Assembly (NCBI GenBank): GCA_948474755.1
Contig: CAOLHI010001473.1
Location: forward strand, 62,001-126,000
Length of the DNA: 64,000 nucleotides
From: Ctenosaura bakeri
Taxonomy: Eukaryota; Chordata; Lepidosauria; Squamata; Iguanidae
Reading direction: 5' to 3'
The position numbers and the translations under genes are program-made. Below the pieces are notes generated by a model, which was not told the DNA's origin, made no database searches, and worked only from the letters and a program-made list of their open reading frames with translations. Below, piece by piece: positions 1-13,113 of this stretch. The first letter of the stretch is position 1. The number at the start of each line of letters is the position of its first letter.

Positions 1-1904
1 AGATGCACCCAACAATGAATGGAATTTGATTTGTGGTACTGCACAAGTGGTTTTTTGTTGTTGTAACACGCTAAAATACACTGATACAAATTATTAAATA
101 TCTCCCAGTAGCTTAACAAAACATATGAACTGAACCCAGTAAAAGAATTATGGGAAGAGTGACTCAACATACTTCCGGCTTTTCAAATGAAACAAAAATG
201 GAAACTACACTGACCTTTGCTAATGGCTTGAAAAGGTCTCCATTAAAAACCATCTATTACACATTATCAGAAATTTGTGAATGGGGGTCCAAACTTGAGC
301 TTGCTCATTCTCATTGCGAAGTTACTGCTTCCCAAATACTGAACTACAATAGCTTTATGTTTAGTATAATTTAAACTTTATGGTTAGTATAATCATAGTA
401 CAATTAATACTAAATGTACAATTAATACTGGATGTACAGCTAATACTAAATGTAAGTATTGCATTTTAATAGGGATCTCTGAAACTCTCAAAGTTTGTGG
501 AGGAACAAATTTATTGAGGACAAAATAAAACATCTTACTTTGTGACAGGATTTACATGCTTCATAGTTTGTGGGCTATCATGTTTCCCATTGCAGCGGGA
601 GGAACACATAAAAGATAGTGAGAGAGAAAGAGATCATAGCTTGGTAAATTACTTTTTAAAAGTAATTTGTTCCTATTACTTATTTTAAATATTAAATGTA
701 ATTCATTGTCATTACTCATTCAAATAATAGAAAATCAATTTATTGCACTATTCACTACTTTTCCCGGCTGAAGGAGAGGAATTAAGACAGAAAAGTAAAA
801 TGCACAAAACCTGATGGGAAAAAAAAGCCATAACTTTTTTTCAAGGGCACAGGAAAACATTATTTGTGGCACTAATAAAATAAAGTGGTTCCCACTTGCT
901 GCACTTTTAAAAAAAATTTAACTTCATTACACTCCTTATTATCAAGAAAGTAAACTTTATTTGCAAGGAAAACTTGGTATGAAGTCATTTCTTTCCAAGA
1001 TGAGCCAATGAAAGTTCACCCATCATTAATTCAGGTGAGAGTTTAAAGACACAAGACTATCATTCACCTGTTAACATGTTTTGCTGTGGAAAAGTACACA
1101 GAAACCTTGATCAGAATAAATACCAAGGCCGCTTTTAAACAGCTGGGGACTCAGTATAGCTCTGAGAAGTTTTAGCCTTATACAGCTATATATGTGTGTT
1201 GTAAGCAGTTTAACTTCTTGTTCCTCTGTAGTTCTAACCTTTGCTCATATTAATAGCAATATAAATGTCTAGCTGGATCTACTTGCATTATTCTCATTGC
1301 AACCCTATTGATTGCAATGCTCCACTTAGCATCACTTATTCCAAATCATACTTGGTCATTCTTGCATGCCTACTTGCTCATGGGTAAGCTGACCCACTTC
1401 AATTAGTATACAATACTAGAAAGAAGCATGGATTAAATTAAAATATAATTGTAATGACTGATGTCAAACTCCTTAATACCTATCTTCGTTCATGAGAGAG
1501 ATTTCCTTCTTTCTTTCTTTTAATGCATGATGTGTTTCAAAGATTTTAAGTGTGGACATTTGCTGTTCTTGAGTGAAATCCATACCTATCTAGCAATTTA
1601 TTACACCTAGAAAATGGTAATTTAAAAGTTACAGATACTTAGATATAGTGCAAAATGTTCAGGGAAAAATAAAAATTGGATGAAAGGGTAGAAAGAAGTA
1701 CAAACTACACTAACACACAAAATATAAATAATTTTCTTTCTATAGAGATATTCTCAAATAATAGCAAATACTAGAAGTAACTTCAGTCATAACAGGCAAG
1801 ATTCACCAATATTTTTGGTATCCAATGTCAGCAGAAATAGAACTTCATTCTATCTTTTCCCCAATAACAGGACTTATAGCGGCTTATAAACTATTAAAAC
1901 CACT
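1..1904. other. AT-rich non-coding stretch, no feature recognised
   Basis: I see no repeat family, RNA gene or credible exon here. The frame at 150-374 is short, has no recognisable domain and sits in AT-rich sequence, so I read it as chance. There are poly-A and poly-T runs and a short run of related TAATACTAAATGTAC-like units near 395-455. This could be old, decayed repeat sequence or unique intergenic or intronic DNA. Confidence 0.5.
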
Positions 1905-2250
1905 ACAGATTAAAAACCATAAAAACAACATCAGATATATGTCTCTGTGTTATTTAATTTAAATAATCTATAGAGTAAAAACCATTCATTCATTAAAAGA
2001 CAATATAAAAATCAATAAATCAGTACAGCACACCATTAAAAGCCCATCACATTCAATTGCTAAAATCCTGGTGGAATCGGAAAATGTTTACTTGCTGCCC
2101 AGAAAGGAGAGAACTATCCTCATCTTCTTAGGGAGGGAGTTACAAAGCCTGGGAGCAGCCACTGAGAAGGTTCTCCTTCTTGTTCACACCAGATAAAATT
2201 GAGAAAGTAGCATGAGAGAGAGAAGGGCCTCTGCCAATTAGCCTGTTTGT
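1905..2250 (-). mobile_element. L2-like LINE 3' fragment (minus strand)
   Basis: Read on the minus strand, the segment carries text typical of the 3' end of squamate L2-like LINEs. It has 'cttctctctc', then a block around 2130-2165 equivalent to '...cagcccaggctttgtaactccctcccta', and then an AT-rich 3' untranslated tail toward 1905. The plus-strand segment at 44815-45390 appears to be the same family and includes the reverse-transcriptase C-terminus. No open frame survives. The boundaries are approximate and I saw no TSD. Confidence 0.5.
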
Positions 2251-2319
2251 GTTCATTACAAGAGGCCTCTCCATATTCCTATTACTCCTGCCTTCTCTCC
2301 TCCTGCCTCAGGAATCTTT

Positions 2320-2521
2320 GGCCATTTCTACACTACATTGTTATAGTACTATTATTCCACTTTCAACATCCTATGGAAACCTGGGCTTTGCAGTTTAGGG
2401 AGGGGCATTTAGAATTCTCACCCAGATAGCTCTTTGGTCTCGGTAAACTACAAACCCCAGAATTCCACAGAATGTTGAAAGTGGAATAATAGCACTATAA
2501 TAGTGTAATATGGAAATGACC
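2320..2521. mobile_element. Fold-back MITE copy A (3-bp-TSD family)
   Basis: This 202-bp palindromic non-autonomous DNA transposon starts GGCCATTTCTACACTACATT and ends with its near inverted complement, ...AATATGGAAATGACC. The two arms carry CACTTTCAACATCCTATGG and its inverse around a centre near 2410. The flanks are TTT and TTA, so the 3-bp TSD is imperfect in this copy. Other copies are at 9168, 12909, 14503, 20190 and 53940. The 3-bp TSD and GGCC/GGGC termini suggest PIF/Harbinger mobilisation, but the superfamily is inferred. Confidence 0.8.
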
Positions 2522-2524
2522 TTA

Positions 2525-5500
2525 GAAGTAATTGTACAGAGGACCCTCTGCTCCTTTCTTCTCCTTAAAAACCAAATTTGCTATGGCAGGTCCTCTTTTT
2601 TCATTCCATTTGGAATATTGACTTAAAATTGCACTTTAGGCAACAATGAAAAATATTCTGTCAAATTTTGATGCTTTTACCTTGATGTCCCAAAGAATTA
2701 TGAAAGTACTCATTTCTCTTTGAAATGGTGATGAAAAACTCAAAATATAAACATTTTGTCCTTGCATGTGAGGATAAGTAATATCTACTGTTTCAAGAAA
2801 TTATTGTTTGTAGAAATAGACATGGTTGTTCTACATGAAAACCATCTGGATTTTGTGTGGGGGGGAGCTCCTCTCTCTTTACCAATCTGGCACAAAAAGC
2901 ATGTTTCTGGAAACAGGGTTTTTTTTACATTAATATTATGTGGTTTGTGCAAAAACCACTATTTTGTAAGAAGAAATTTGTATTTCTGGAAAAAGGGATT
3001 GTTGCATGAAAAAGTGCTTTCCATAACAATCCTACAATTTTCACACTAAAAAGCACAAATGCATTTCTCCATAATTTTCTTTAAAAACTTTAGGATTTGT
3101 GAGTAGCAGGCAAAAATTGTACAGTACTCTTGTCCTTGTGTTGTTCCTCACAATCAAGTTTTCTAAGTGTTTGGAAACTCATTGTTTGGCTGAGTATCAA
3201 ATAGTGATGAATATTCTCTCCATCCCTGCTAAAAATTGGACCCTGAAATTTAAATGGCAGCTAAAATCTTGCCAAATTTTGAGGCACCTACCATGATTTC
3301 CTGATGAACTATGGCTGACATTTTTCCACACCTAGCAATCTTGTTGTTTCAGATTTTGTCTTGAAACTTGACTCTTCAATTTGGATAACAATCAAAAACA
3401 GTCTATCAAATTTTGAGGTGTCCAATAGAATCCCCAATGTGTTATGTGTTATGCAAACAGTATCTTTAGATTACCAAGTTGCTGCTTCATGTGCATTTCA
3501 GAAAGATACTCATAAATGGGTCAACCTGTGCAACAAAACAGTCTGTATGGAATATTGAGTGGCCTCCAGAGAATACAAAAGGTGGTTATCCACACTGTAA
3601 ACAATAGCAGTGGTGGTATTCATGGTATGAAAACTGTATAAGATACAAAATTACCTGTATGCACAAGTGCCTAGTGAAAAGCACAAGGCAAAGAGCAAGG
3701 GAATGTATCAGCAACACCCTACACTTCCTTATCTACACAGAACAGGGCTTGTTGATACAGGATTACAATCCTCAGTCAACAGCCTCTGGAACATCCTGAA
3801 CAAACAAGGCAAGATAAATAATTTGCATGTATCCACTTACTTTGCATAATTCATTCTGCTTCCTAAATTAAGGGTTTCAAAGAATTTATTATTGTTTGCA
3901 AAGACCTGATAGGAATTGGTAAGCTGGAAGAAAGGGAAAACACTACAAGAAGGACATGAAGGTTGCTGATTTTAAAAGTCCTAATGTTGGAAAGTACATG
4001 GGTCATTGAACTTGTAGCTTACTGTATGAATAAATGGAGGTCTAAACAGGGTTTCAGCAAAAATCCTCTGTTCCTGTTATTAGTTATACCATCTCAGTCT
4101 GTAGGTATGAAGTAGCTGCTGCTGCTGTTAGAGACAGTGGTGGTGGAGGAGCTGTAGAAATATCCTGTTTGTCCTATCGCAAAATACTTTGAGCAGGATT
4201 ATCTGTGTTTTGTCCATCTTGAGCTGCAAAGAATATTCAACTTCTGTCCTCTCTCCACTGCACAGCCTGCCCATTTGCTTGCAGGCACCTTTCAATGTGC
4301 TGCTTTGACATTTAAAGTCAGAGAATTTAAAAATTAGACCACAGAACACTTGTATAAAGAACAGTGAAGAAGTTTCAATAATGTTGCATACATTTGGCTC
4401 CTAGCAGTATATATTTGGTAATGTTAACTAGGGATGTAGCTGCACAAAGACAGAGAGTGGGAGAACACCTTGATTCTTCACTATCTTATCTTATTTCCTT
4501 CTTCCCTGATTTTACTGAGATGCTCTCTTCTGGTCATTTTCTAATGGCAGTGTTAGACTAGTGTCTCAGTACACAGACCTTTCCACATACAGCTGTGTAT
4601 GAAGGTTCAAACGGGTAGCTGCTATTTTTTTAAAAAACAACAATCTTGCACAACCTGCTTTTAAGCATAGTTAAAGGTGATAATAGAAGTCTAAAAACAT
4701 CTGACACATTCCCTAGGCCTTCTCTTGTACCCTGTATATTTCAGGGATACCTGTCCTCAAATGTTTATATTCTTGCAAGTCAACAGGAAAAAGTGGTGTT
4801 CTGTCCTCCCATCATAGGTAGTTCATTTTTAGTGGTAACAGCCACTTTGTGCAACAGCCATCCTTGGGAAACTCACCATGACCTAGCTGTCATTTGTCTG
4901 TATGGTAATTTCCACACATTTTCTAACAGTGTTTTGTCCTGACAATTAGTACAGGATGCAATATTGTAAGCTGTTGCAGCTTCTTTTCTCCCCAGGGAAT
5001 TTTCTGATTTTAGAATTTTTAAAAAATGCTATAGTTTTTATAATCTTTTAAGCACTGGTTTATTTCTTTGCTGTAATGCCACTATTCAAAAAGATATTTC
5101 AAGCCTCAACCCTGGTTTTCTCTATTGTAGTGCTAAAAGGAGTGGGGGAACACAAGTTTTTCACTTACATACATTGAGCAATATAAGGAAAAACTGCTGC
5201 ATGTTATCCACCCAGACTGATCTGTAAAAAGTGGAACTGAACTCATCAATGAGAGCAAAGGCACAGATACAACTAACAAGTAAGGAAAGCAGTTGCATCG
5301 TCCATCTGGCTCTGCAATCTTTCCACTGCCAGCACTATGTACAATGACCCCTACTAGCATTGCATCACTGCCATTCCCTTTAGTCACACAACCAATCTTT
5401 TGGAATGATTTCAGCGCAAGACAGCAAAAACGTCAACTGGCCTTTTTAAGAACAAAAAGAAAATTAGCCAAATTATCCTTGAATATTTGTATACGTGAAC

Positions 5501-6096
5501 AGGCATAAGCTGCCCATAAAAATTCAGCAGCTGCAATAATCAATAGAGATACCACTCAGCAAATGCACTTTGATGAATTCAGATGGGAAAACACTGCTTG
5601 GCTAAGAGATAATGTGGCATATTGGTCCTCCTTCATTGTTAACAGCTTTGGAGCATTCAAAAGTGCTCCCTGCATCCTGTGCCTCTTCCCTCAAGGAAAA
5701 AGAGCTAAACTTTACATATATATCACATATTTGGATCATGGCAAAGCAAGGGCCCAATGGCCTGTTTCTATTTTTCTCTTCCTTTTACCTTGCATAATAG
5801 AAAACCACCAAGGCAGTACACATATACACAGCTTTGTAGAAACAAGTCTTGGTGCAAGAGACTAGATAAATTGCTCCTAGAGTTCTCATGTCAGCACTGG
5901 TCCTTAATCCTACAGGAATTCAATCCACACCTGGGAGCTGTGGTGCAGTATTTTTTTCTGCCTCATAAGAAAAGCAACTACAAAACTGTTAATTTGAGTG
6001 GCCACTTACGGTACATATCACCAAGCATGAAGAAATGTATCACCTAAAAATAAAGATAGATGACACAGATTTCTATAAAATTCGCATCTGCTAATA
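2525..6096. other. Non-coding stretch with one diffuse AT-rich repeat
   Basis: About 2740-3030 is built from degenerate motifs such as GCACAAAA, TTTCTGGAAA and TTTGTGCAAAAACCA. These resemble 8735-9010 and parts of 33100-33250 and 54290-54420. The rest has no recognised element. The frames at 2756, 3099, 3361, 4646, 5293 and 5563 have no domain, no splice context and overlapping alternatives, so I do not call genes. A short CTG run occurs at about 4116-4131. Confidence 0.4.
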
Positions 6097-6150
6097 CAGA
6101 TAGACGGATGGATGGATGGACAGATAGATAGATACATAGACATACAGATA
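6097..6150. repeat. Imperfect (GATA/GATG)n microsatellite
   Basis: Tandem tetranucleotides GATG and GATA, with some interruptions, run over about 54 bases and are followed by a poly-T tract. Confidence 0.85.
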
Positions 6151-6207
6151 TAGTATTTTTTTTTTCTACACTTGTATATATAACTTAAATAGAATTACAA
6201 TACATTC

Positions 6208-6424
6208 AGGAGCCAAGACGTGGTAGCAGTTGAAGTGTTGGACTAGGACCCTGGGAGACCAGGGTTCAAAGCCCCACTCAGCCATGAAAACTTGCTAAGT
6301 GACCTTGGGCAAGCCACACCCTCTCAGTCTAAGAGGAGAGTAATGGCAAACATCTTCTGAATAATCCTGCCAAGAAAATTCCATAATAAGATTGCTAAAA
6401 GTCAGAGTTGAAGATGCATAACAA
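6208..6424 (+). mobile_element. tRNA-derived SINE (Sauria-type), plus strand
   Basis: The 5' end has a tRNA-like head: 'ggtagcagttgaagtgttgg' holds a degraded A box and 'accagggttcaaagcccc' a B box. The body follows with GTGACCTTGGGCAAGCCACA, CTCTCAGTCTAAG and CAAGAAAATTCCATAATAAG. The 3' end is a degraded Bov-B-like tail ('aaaagtcagagttgaagatgcata'). This order matches the other SINEs in the window. Considerable divergence suggests an old copy. Confidence 0.8.
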
Positions 6425-6429
6425 GGAGG

Positions 6430-8640
6430 AGCAGGAGCAGCAGAGGGAGACAGCTATCAGTCTGGTCTGAACAATGTCAAGCAGCCCAGCACAAAAGTGG
6501 GACAGCCACATATTTACTGTAAAGAAAATATCAAAGCAAGGACATCCATTTTAAAATCTGCACTGTTAGTACCCTCAGTACAAATAAACGATCAGTATTA
6601 GCAAATACTATTACAAACAATGGTAGAGGAAGGCCAGACAGCTAACCCATGGCACCCTCACAAAATGAGGCACTTCTATTACTGTGAGAGTTATGGCCTC
6701 CACTGTACGGTGACCTGTCAGATGGTAATGTATACAACAACAACAACAACAACAACACACTTCACCATAGTGGTAAAGAAGACTGAGACCAGCAGACCTG
6801 TGTGCCCCGCTCATATTGCAGATGCTAGGTGTTGATAATCACTTTCGTGGTCTCCTTTCTTAAGGTTCTTCATTTTTGAGTTGGGTTGGACAACATCCCT
6901 TCAAACAGAATATGTCTTAAAATAGAGTACTGTCCTCTGAAAGCACAGGACTGACCCTTGTAAAACATATCAACACCCTACAATAAAGTGGTAGTGTTGA
7001 TAGGATAGTTCTGACCTCCACATAATAAATTATCATCATGAGACATGGAACTTGAATCAAAGGAAAGAGTGAAAGCTTTATGCAAACACACACTCTGCCC
7101 ACGAATATTGTGCCACAACCTAGCAAACAGCAGAGTAAGTATACTGCCATAAATTACAAGAAAACTTAAACTAGGGCACTGAGAAATCAATGGATTTATA
7201 AAAGAAGAGAAACAGAAATCTCAAATATGAATTTCTAGAGACTTCTCAGATATGCTGTTTCCATTTTCAATATACACTGCACTGCATGAAAAACAAGACA
7301 TCTGATTTCTTTTACATTTAATTAGAAACATTTTAAAAAATTACTTATTTTAACTCTTGTATAAGAAAACTTTTTTTCTGAAATGACTTTAAAATCTTCA
7401 TAAGTCATTTAGTATTCATAACTAATGTTTTGTTTTCACACTGCCTGATCTGAGGATGGAGTGAGGAAAAGAACCTTGGCTTCTTACCAAGAAAACACCA
7501 ACCAATTCATTCCATTAAAGAAAGTGATACCAAGGACAGTGAGTTATCAGTGAAACTGTTCCCATGGAATTCCTCACTTGTCAGTCTTATACATGTGACA
7601 CTACAGTGCAGTCTTACAGATTAAAAGGAGTTTTTTTAAAAAAGTCAAATAGAAACCAGGCTTTTCTACAGGAGTACCTCAGCACTGAAAGTGAGCCTCC
7701 ATTTTAGATATGATACGAAAATGTTAACAATGTACATATCATATATCGTATTCCCTCTCTTCTCACAAAAGCAGACCACAGTGGCATTTAAAATAATATC
7801 ATAAGAACCCCGTGATGTGCTTTAGTATTATAAGTTCAAGTATACTCAGTGCTTCATGGCTCAGCAAGAATTCAAAAGAGGTTTCCTTAGTCTACGTCCA
7901 ACCTAGTATGCACAGCATTACAGAGGCTTTCAACTGGGTGGCATCCCATTTGATTTACTCCTATTTTCATGCAGTAACAGAGCCCAAGAGTATAACAGGG
8001 GCATGGGGCACTGTTTTTCAAAACTATCACCTGTGGTCCCACACTGCATCAGTGCTGCAGCCTCTTCACTTGATGCATCTTGCACCAGAACTACCACGCA
8101 CTTTCATCCAGACTGATGCCAAAAGGAGCAGAAACTGCTTGCATGACCAGTATACAAGCACATGTGAGAACTGGTCTTGCTTAGACCAAGAGATCAAGAC
8201 TGTGGCACACAACGTTGGAGGGACAGGGAAGAAGAAATGAATGATGAACTGACCAGGGACAGCTGAGAAAAAGGAGAAGAAAAAGAATGGGTACAACAGA
8301 GGCAAAACATTAATTCTTATTCTATGCTCCATTGTTTTAAACATATTTTATAAACTTCCTCAGGGAGTTTTATTTTATTTTACGAAATAAAATAAAATGG
8401 ATGTCAGACTGAGAGAAAAGAAAAGTAAAGGCACTCAGACTACTGCTGCTGCTGCTGCTTCTGAGCCTCTCTCTGTGACAGTGACGGGTACCATCTCATC
8501 TTTCTCCGAAAAACAAGCTGGCAATGGCACCAGGAACATGAATGTATGTGTGTTCATATGCATGTGTGTACCTGGCTTGTGTGTATAAGTGAAGAAGATG
8601 GTTAGATGGTTGGAGAGTGATAAGGATAGAAAGAATATTC
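6430..8640. other. Non-coding stretch with short simple repeats
   Basis: It contains a (CAA)n run at about 6735-6757 and a (CTG)n run at about 8438-8459. The longest frame, 7812-8240 plus (142 codons), has no recognisable domain, no repeats and no splice or promoter context. I leave it as a probable chance frame. No mobile element is recognised. Confidence 0.4.
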
Positions 8641-8734
8641 AAAAATGGTTGAAAAACATGTTTTCCAAGTCTTAAGAAAACTCAACAAGAGGAATCCTGG
8701 ACTGATGGGCAGTTCAGCACTTATTCTACACAAA

Positions 8735-9010
8735 ACATGCACATGGTTGTTTTGTGCAGAAAACAGTAATTTTTTTACCCAGGAATTAGCATGACAATAA
8801 GATATTAACGCAGAAATATTAATTCCTGTGCAGAAAATGCTGTTTTTTAAACAGAAAAAAAGTTGTAATTAGGGATTTTTTTCTCTATAAAATTTGTATA
8901 TGGTTGCTTTGCATAGAAAATAGCATTTTCTGTGCAAGAATTAGTATTTCTGGATTGAAATATTTTCTATGTAGAAAATAGTTTTATTCTGCACAAAACA
9001 ACTGTGTGCG
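8735..9010. repeat. Degenerate AT-rich repeat with GCACAAAA/TTTTCTGTGC motifs
   Basis: The segment repeats variants of 'tttctgtgcagaaaa' and 'tgcacaaaacaac' at irregular spacing of roughly 40-60 bp. Similar text occurs at about 2740-3030, 33100-33250 and 54290-54420. It may be a degraded satellite-like or MITE-derived family. The boundaries are uncertain. Confidence 0.4.
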
Positions 9011-9167
9011 AATTTTGACAGAATGAATGAATCCCAAATTGGAAATAGCCTATGAAAACTGTGATTTTTGAAAACTTTCTTGCAGCAGAAAGAAAATAGC
9101 TGAAATTAATCATTGCTACTTTTTTGTTTTTTTTTTGTTGTTTTTGCTATAGTTGAGTAGAAACTAA

Positions 9168-9369
9168 GGGCTTTTCCACACTACACTGTTATGATGCTAT
9201 TATTCCACTTTCAACATCCTACGGAATCCTGGGGTTTGCAGTTTAGGGAGGAGTATTCAGAATTCTCAGCCAGAAAGCTATTTGGTCTCAGTGAACAACA
9301 AACCCCAGAATTCCAAAGGATGTTAAAAGCGGAATAATAGCACTGTAGCACTGCAGTGTGGAAAAGCTC
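9168..9369. mobile_element. Fold-back MITE copy B (3-bp-TSD family)
   Basis: Both arms and the centre match copy A, with CACTTTCAACATCCTACGG and its inverse. The termini here are GGGCTTTTCCACAC and its inverse GTGTGGAAAAGCTC rather than GGCCATTTCC. This copy therefore links the MITE family to the CpG-rich elements at 23370 and 54458, whose ends also read GGNCTTTTCC. The flanks are TAA on the left and TTA on the right, so the TSD is not exact. Confidence 0.8.
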
Positions 9370-9374
9370 TTAGT

Positions 9375-12300
9375 GAAGAATCATATCCTTAGAATTCTGT
9401 GATCTCTTCTAAGGGTAAGGGTCCAGAAGGAGTTCTAAAGGAAACAAGAAAGATAAAAGGCTAATAATAACAACAATAATAGGAATAAAGAGAAGTTGGA
9501 TTTTTTTTTTAAAGAAAAAAAGGAAGACTGTTAGAGAGAGTAGATATAGAAAGAGAAGGAGGGAAGGATGAAAGAAATGGACAGTTGGGAATACAGCACT
9601 AAGTGTGAGTGAAGAAAGAGAGAAGAAATGACAGATGACTGTGAATATTTTAAGTGGAATGTGGGGAGAAAAGAAAAATATAAAATAAAAATAATATCTT
9701 AAGTAAAGTTTCTAAATCAGCAAATTTTACCTGAAATGGGAAAGCTGTGGACAATGCCTACACGTCACCAGAAGAAAGCTGAATTAGTGAGCTTTTAGCA
9801 ACAAGGAAATCACTGTGGCAAGGAAACTAGCCATTATGCCACATTGCATCTCTATCTGCTGTCATTTAGGACTAGATCTACTCTATATAAGCAAGTCAAA
9901 AATACACTAAAAGGTAAATGACATAATCTCTTCTCTAGCAGAGCTTGGTTTTTTAAAAAAAAACTATGCTGGAGTACAAAAGCATTTTCCAATTCAAAAA
10001 ATAAATCAAGTATTTGCTTTTTCAAGGCTCCTGTTACCCCTTCTCTGCTCCAAAAAAGACACCAAAGCAAAAGATACGTCTTTACTGTGATGGTGCCCAT
10101 GTGCCGAATAAGCCACCAAATAGATTAAATGTACACAGCCTTCCTGAAATTTTGGATGCCACAACCCCGTTGCACCTTCAACCTGGACAGACAGAAGTTT
10201 CTAGAAATACAGAGAAGTTATAAACATAAGATAGGACAGCAGCCAGCTAAGTTGTCATTCAGTGAAGACATGTTTATTTTGCTTTTCCTTTTCTCTCCCT
10301 TTTGGATGGCAGGTAGCATAACATCTATATTAGGTGGGATGATTCTCTCTCCATTTCACTCTCCTAAGCTTGTACATCACAGTCACTCAAAAATATCAGA
10401 TTTCTGAAACAATAACTTTACTGTCAGGGAAAAAAAGAACAAGGAAATAATAATGGAAATAAAATGTGCAATATATTAACTAGCTAGCCCATTCTACATC
10501 TGTAACTTAATGAGAGATAATGCAAGGGTTTATTTTTAAGTGTATAATTGTAACTTTTAATTACATGCATCGTTAAGGAGGTGTGGCTTCACTAAATGGT
10601 GTAGCAGTAATATCACATGGTTCCAAATGTCAGTTCATGGTGTGACTCCTGCTGCTAACTTGTGTTCTACTGTAGGTGTAGAGACAGCACTCAAGTAGAT
10701 AGGGGAGAGAGTGTTTTGCACCACAAGCAAGCAGTTTGTGCCGTTCAGATTTTAAAATAACTAAACTAATTATTTTTGTTTTTGAGAAACAAGAGAATTT
10801 AAAAGTTTCAAATTTATGAAACTGAAAATTACAACTATATGACAACAAACTCTTTGGTCAAGGACTTGAAACTACAATTAATTTGTTTTTAAAGTAATGT
10901 ACCAAGGTCCGCTATTATAGAAAGTAATATTAAAGTGTTTCTGGCTGTCTTAAAGAACAGTCAATATTATGCAAAATTATTGAGAATTAGGATTTTTTAG
11001 GAGAGGGCAAGGACAATACAGAGATGCAAAGGAAAAAAAGTTGAGGGAAAGCTACCAGATCAAATGACTACCAGATCAAATGCTACTTTCCACCAAGGGA
11101 AAACAAGACAGTCATTGGGGGATAATGATATTTCTGTAAGGGACATTATGAATCATAAAGTTTTGACAATATTCAAAATATTCTAAGTTACAAAAAGCTC
11201 CCCATATAAATGGGCTCAGGTGCTGCTTCCCACTACACAAAAGTACAATGTTCTGAACAGATTTTGTGCCTCTCATATTCTTTCATGGTGATACAACAAG
11301 TTTAGCAAAAACTAAATGTGATAATAAAATGTTGCTAAGTGATGCTAAGTAATCCTGAGGAAGATTCTCAGGAAGCAAGTAGAAGAGAGAGGATAACGAG
11401 AATGCTTAAGTATTTCATATAAATCCTCAGCAAAACATCTAAAACATTTGGTTTTCAGAGGAATAAATTCTGGATATGCGTATGTGAAGGTGTTTGCAAA
11501 ACATTTCCAGATAAGAAAAAGAGAAACCAGAGAAGAGCACAGTGCCCTTGGAAATACCTATAATTAAACATAAGCTGCTTTCACAATGGAAAATGAACCT
11601 TCAAAAACCCCTCTGCTGGTACTGATACTTCAGTTTCTGATCGTCTCTACACTTGACACAATGTAAGCGAAGGGCAACAACAAGCTAGAAAATATTTTTC
11701 AGCATTTGGACCAGTGCCACAAAATCAATAATGGTGGAACAAAGTGAATTACAAGACTCCATACCTTCAATCGCTGGAGAAGGAGACCTAGCCAAACAGA
11801 AATTGCAACTTAGTGTTGAGAACCTAGATGTACTGAAATAGACCTACATTTAGATCTCATTAGGTAAGAAAGGAGAGAAGAAGAGATGGTTCTGTCCTAA
11901 AGATCACAAACAAATGGCCTACGCAAGACCACAGCTGTATCACCTGAAAGAGTCTGTAAGTCTCTCTTATAGTCTCAGCCTCAATGTTTCTAAAAGCCTG
12001 GTCACCAGATAGTTTTCCAAAGCTACAATGAAAAACATGGGGAGGAGAGGAAGAGACTTTGTTCTTGCTCTTTTAGATCAATACGTATTAAAGGCACGCA
12101 ATAAAATTGACTGGGCAATAGGTACAGGACCAAAAAAAAGTGGAATTCAATTTGCCTCTTAACCAACTTACAGAATTCACTACTACAAGATATAATAGTA
12201 GCCACTGACTAAGATGGCTTGAAATCGGGCTAGGTAAAGTAAAGGTCTGGCAGTGGCTCTTTGTTATGATGACTATAAGAACTGGCATGTCCAGAAGCAG

Positions 12301-12705
12301 TTCAGCTTTAACTATCAATTACTGAAGAAAGGAAGGAGGAGTAAGACAGGAAATGGTCTCTGCGTGTAGAAGTCTGACCTAGCTCTTTAAGGGAGATCTT
12401 ATGTGCTATGGTTTCTCTCTAGACACTGATGAGAGTAAGAATCAAACTGTTGAGAGTGTTAATGCTTTGAATTCCTCCTCTTAGCCTCAGCCTGTATATG
12501 TATGTAAATTAACTTCATCTCCTGGAAATCCTATATGCCTTCAGTACCACCTCCTACAGAAATGGAATCATGGGTAAACATGGATATCCCTGAAACTTCT
12601 CATTATTCTGAAGTGGACAGCACAAATCTATAGAGAGCTTTACTGTTCTTTTAGTATCTCTTGTTACGAGAAATCCATCATTACCAACAATAAAGTACTA
12701 TGACT
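9375..12705. other. AT-rich non-coding stretch, no element recognised
   Basis: Only low-complexity purine-rich tracts (about 9470-9640) and chance frames are visible. No SINE, LINE or DNA-transposon signature was found on either strand. Confidence 0.45.
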
Positions 12706-12908
12706 GAGAACCAGTGTGGTATAATGGTTAGAGTGCTGGACTCGGATGTGGTGGGTCCATATTCATGTTCCACTGAGATGTGAAATGTACTGGGTGACCT
12801 TAGGACAATCATATACTCTCAGCCTCACTTACCTCACAGTTACATCCTGTTCTTGGGATATAACTGGAGAAAAGGCATGTACTTAAGGAAAGGCCGGACA
12901 GAAATATA
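12706..12908 (+). mobile_element. Classic Sauria tRNA-SINE, plus strand
   Basis: It starts GAGAACCAGTGTGGTATAAT with a tRNA-like A box ('ggtataatggttagagtgctgg') and a degraded B box. Then come 'ctgggtgaccttaggacaatca', 'ctctcagcctcacttacctcacag' and a 3' end resembling 'aaggcgggatataaata' ('aaggccggacagaaatata'). The 3' half differs from the ACA-tailed copies, so it is a second SINE subfamily. Its tail is cut by MITE copy C, which begins at the next base. Confidence 0.8.
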
Positions 12909-13110
12909 GGCCATTTCTGCGCTAGATTGTTATAGTGAAACTATTCCACTTTCAACATCCTATGGAATCCTGGGGTTTTCAGTTTAGGGAGAGGCTTTTA
13001 GAATTCTCAGTCACAGAGCTCTTCGGCCTCAGTAAACTACAAGCCCCAGAATTCCACAGGATGTTGAAAGTGGAATAATAGCACTATAACAGTCTAGTGC
13101 AGAGATGGCC
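12909..13110. mobile_element. Fold-back MITE copy C, exact ATA TSD
   Basis: This 202-bp copy starts GGCCATTTCTGCGCTAGATT and ends ...GTGCAGAGATGGCC. It is flanked by ATA at 12906-12908 and ATA at 13111-13113. Both arms contain CACTTTCAACATCCTATGG or its inverse. It lies at the 3' tail of the SINE at 12706, so it inserted later than that SINE. Confidence 0.88.
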
Positions 13111-13113
13111 ATA

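Noticed and set aside
4429..4445. A second full copy of the TAGGGATGTA-ended MITE
   Set aside because: Only one end is visible. No inverse end or 8-bp duplication was found within a plausible distance.
7812..8240. 142-codon plus-strand frame as a possible gene
   Set aside because: No recognised domain, no splice or promoter context, and an overlapping minus-strand frame of similar quality at its 3' end.
12706..12780. A functional tRNA gene
   Set aside because: The A and B boxes are present in degraded form, but no cloverleaf with a paired acceptor stem can be formed and the SINE body follows.
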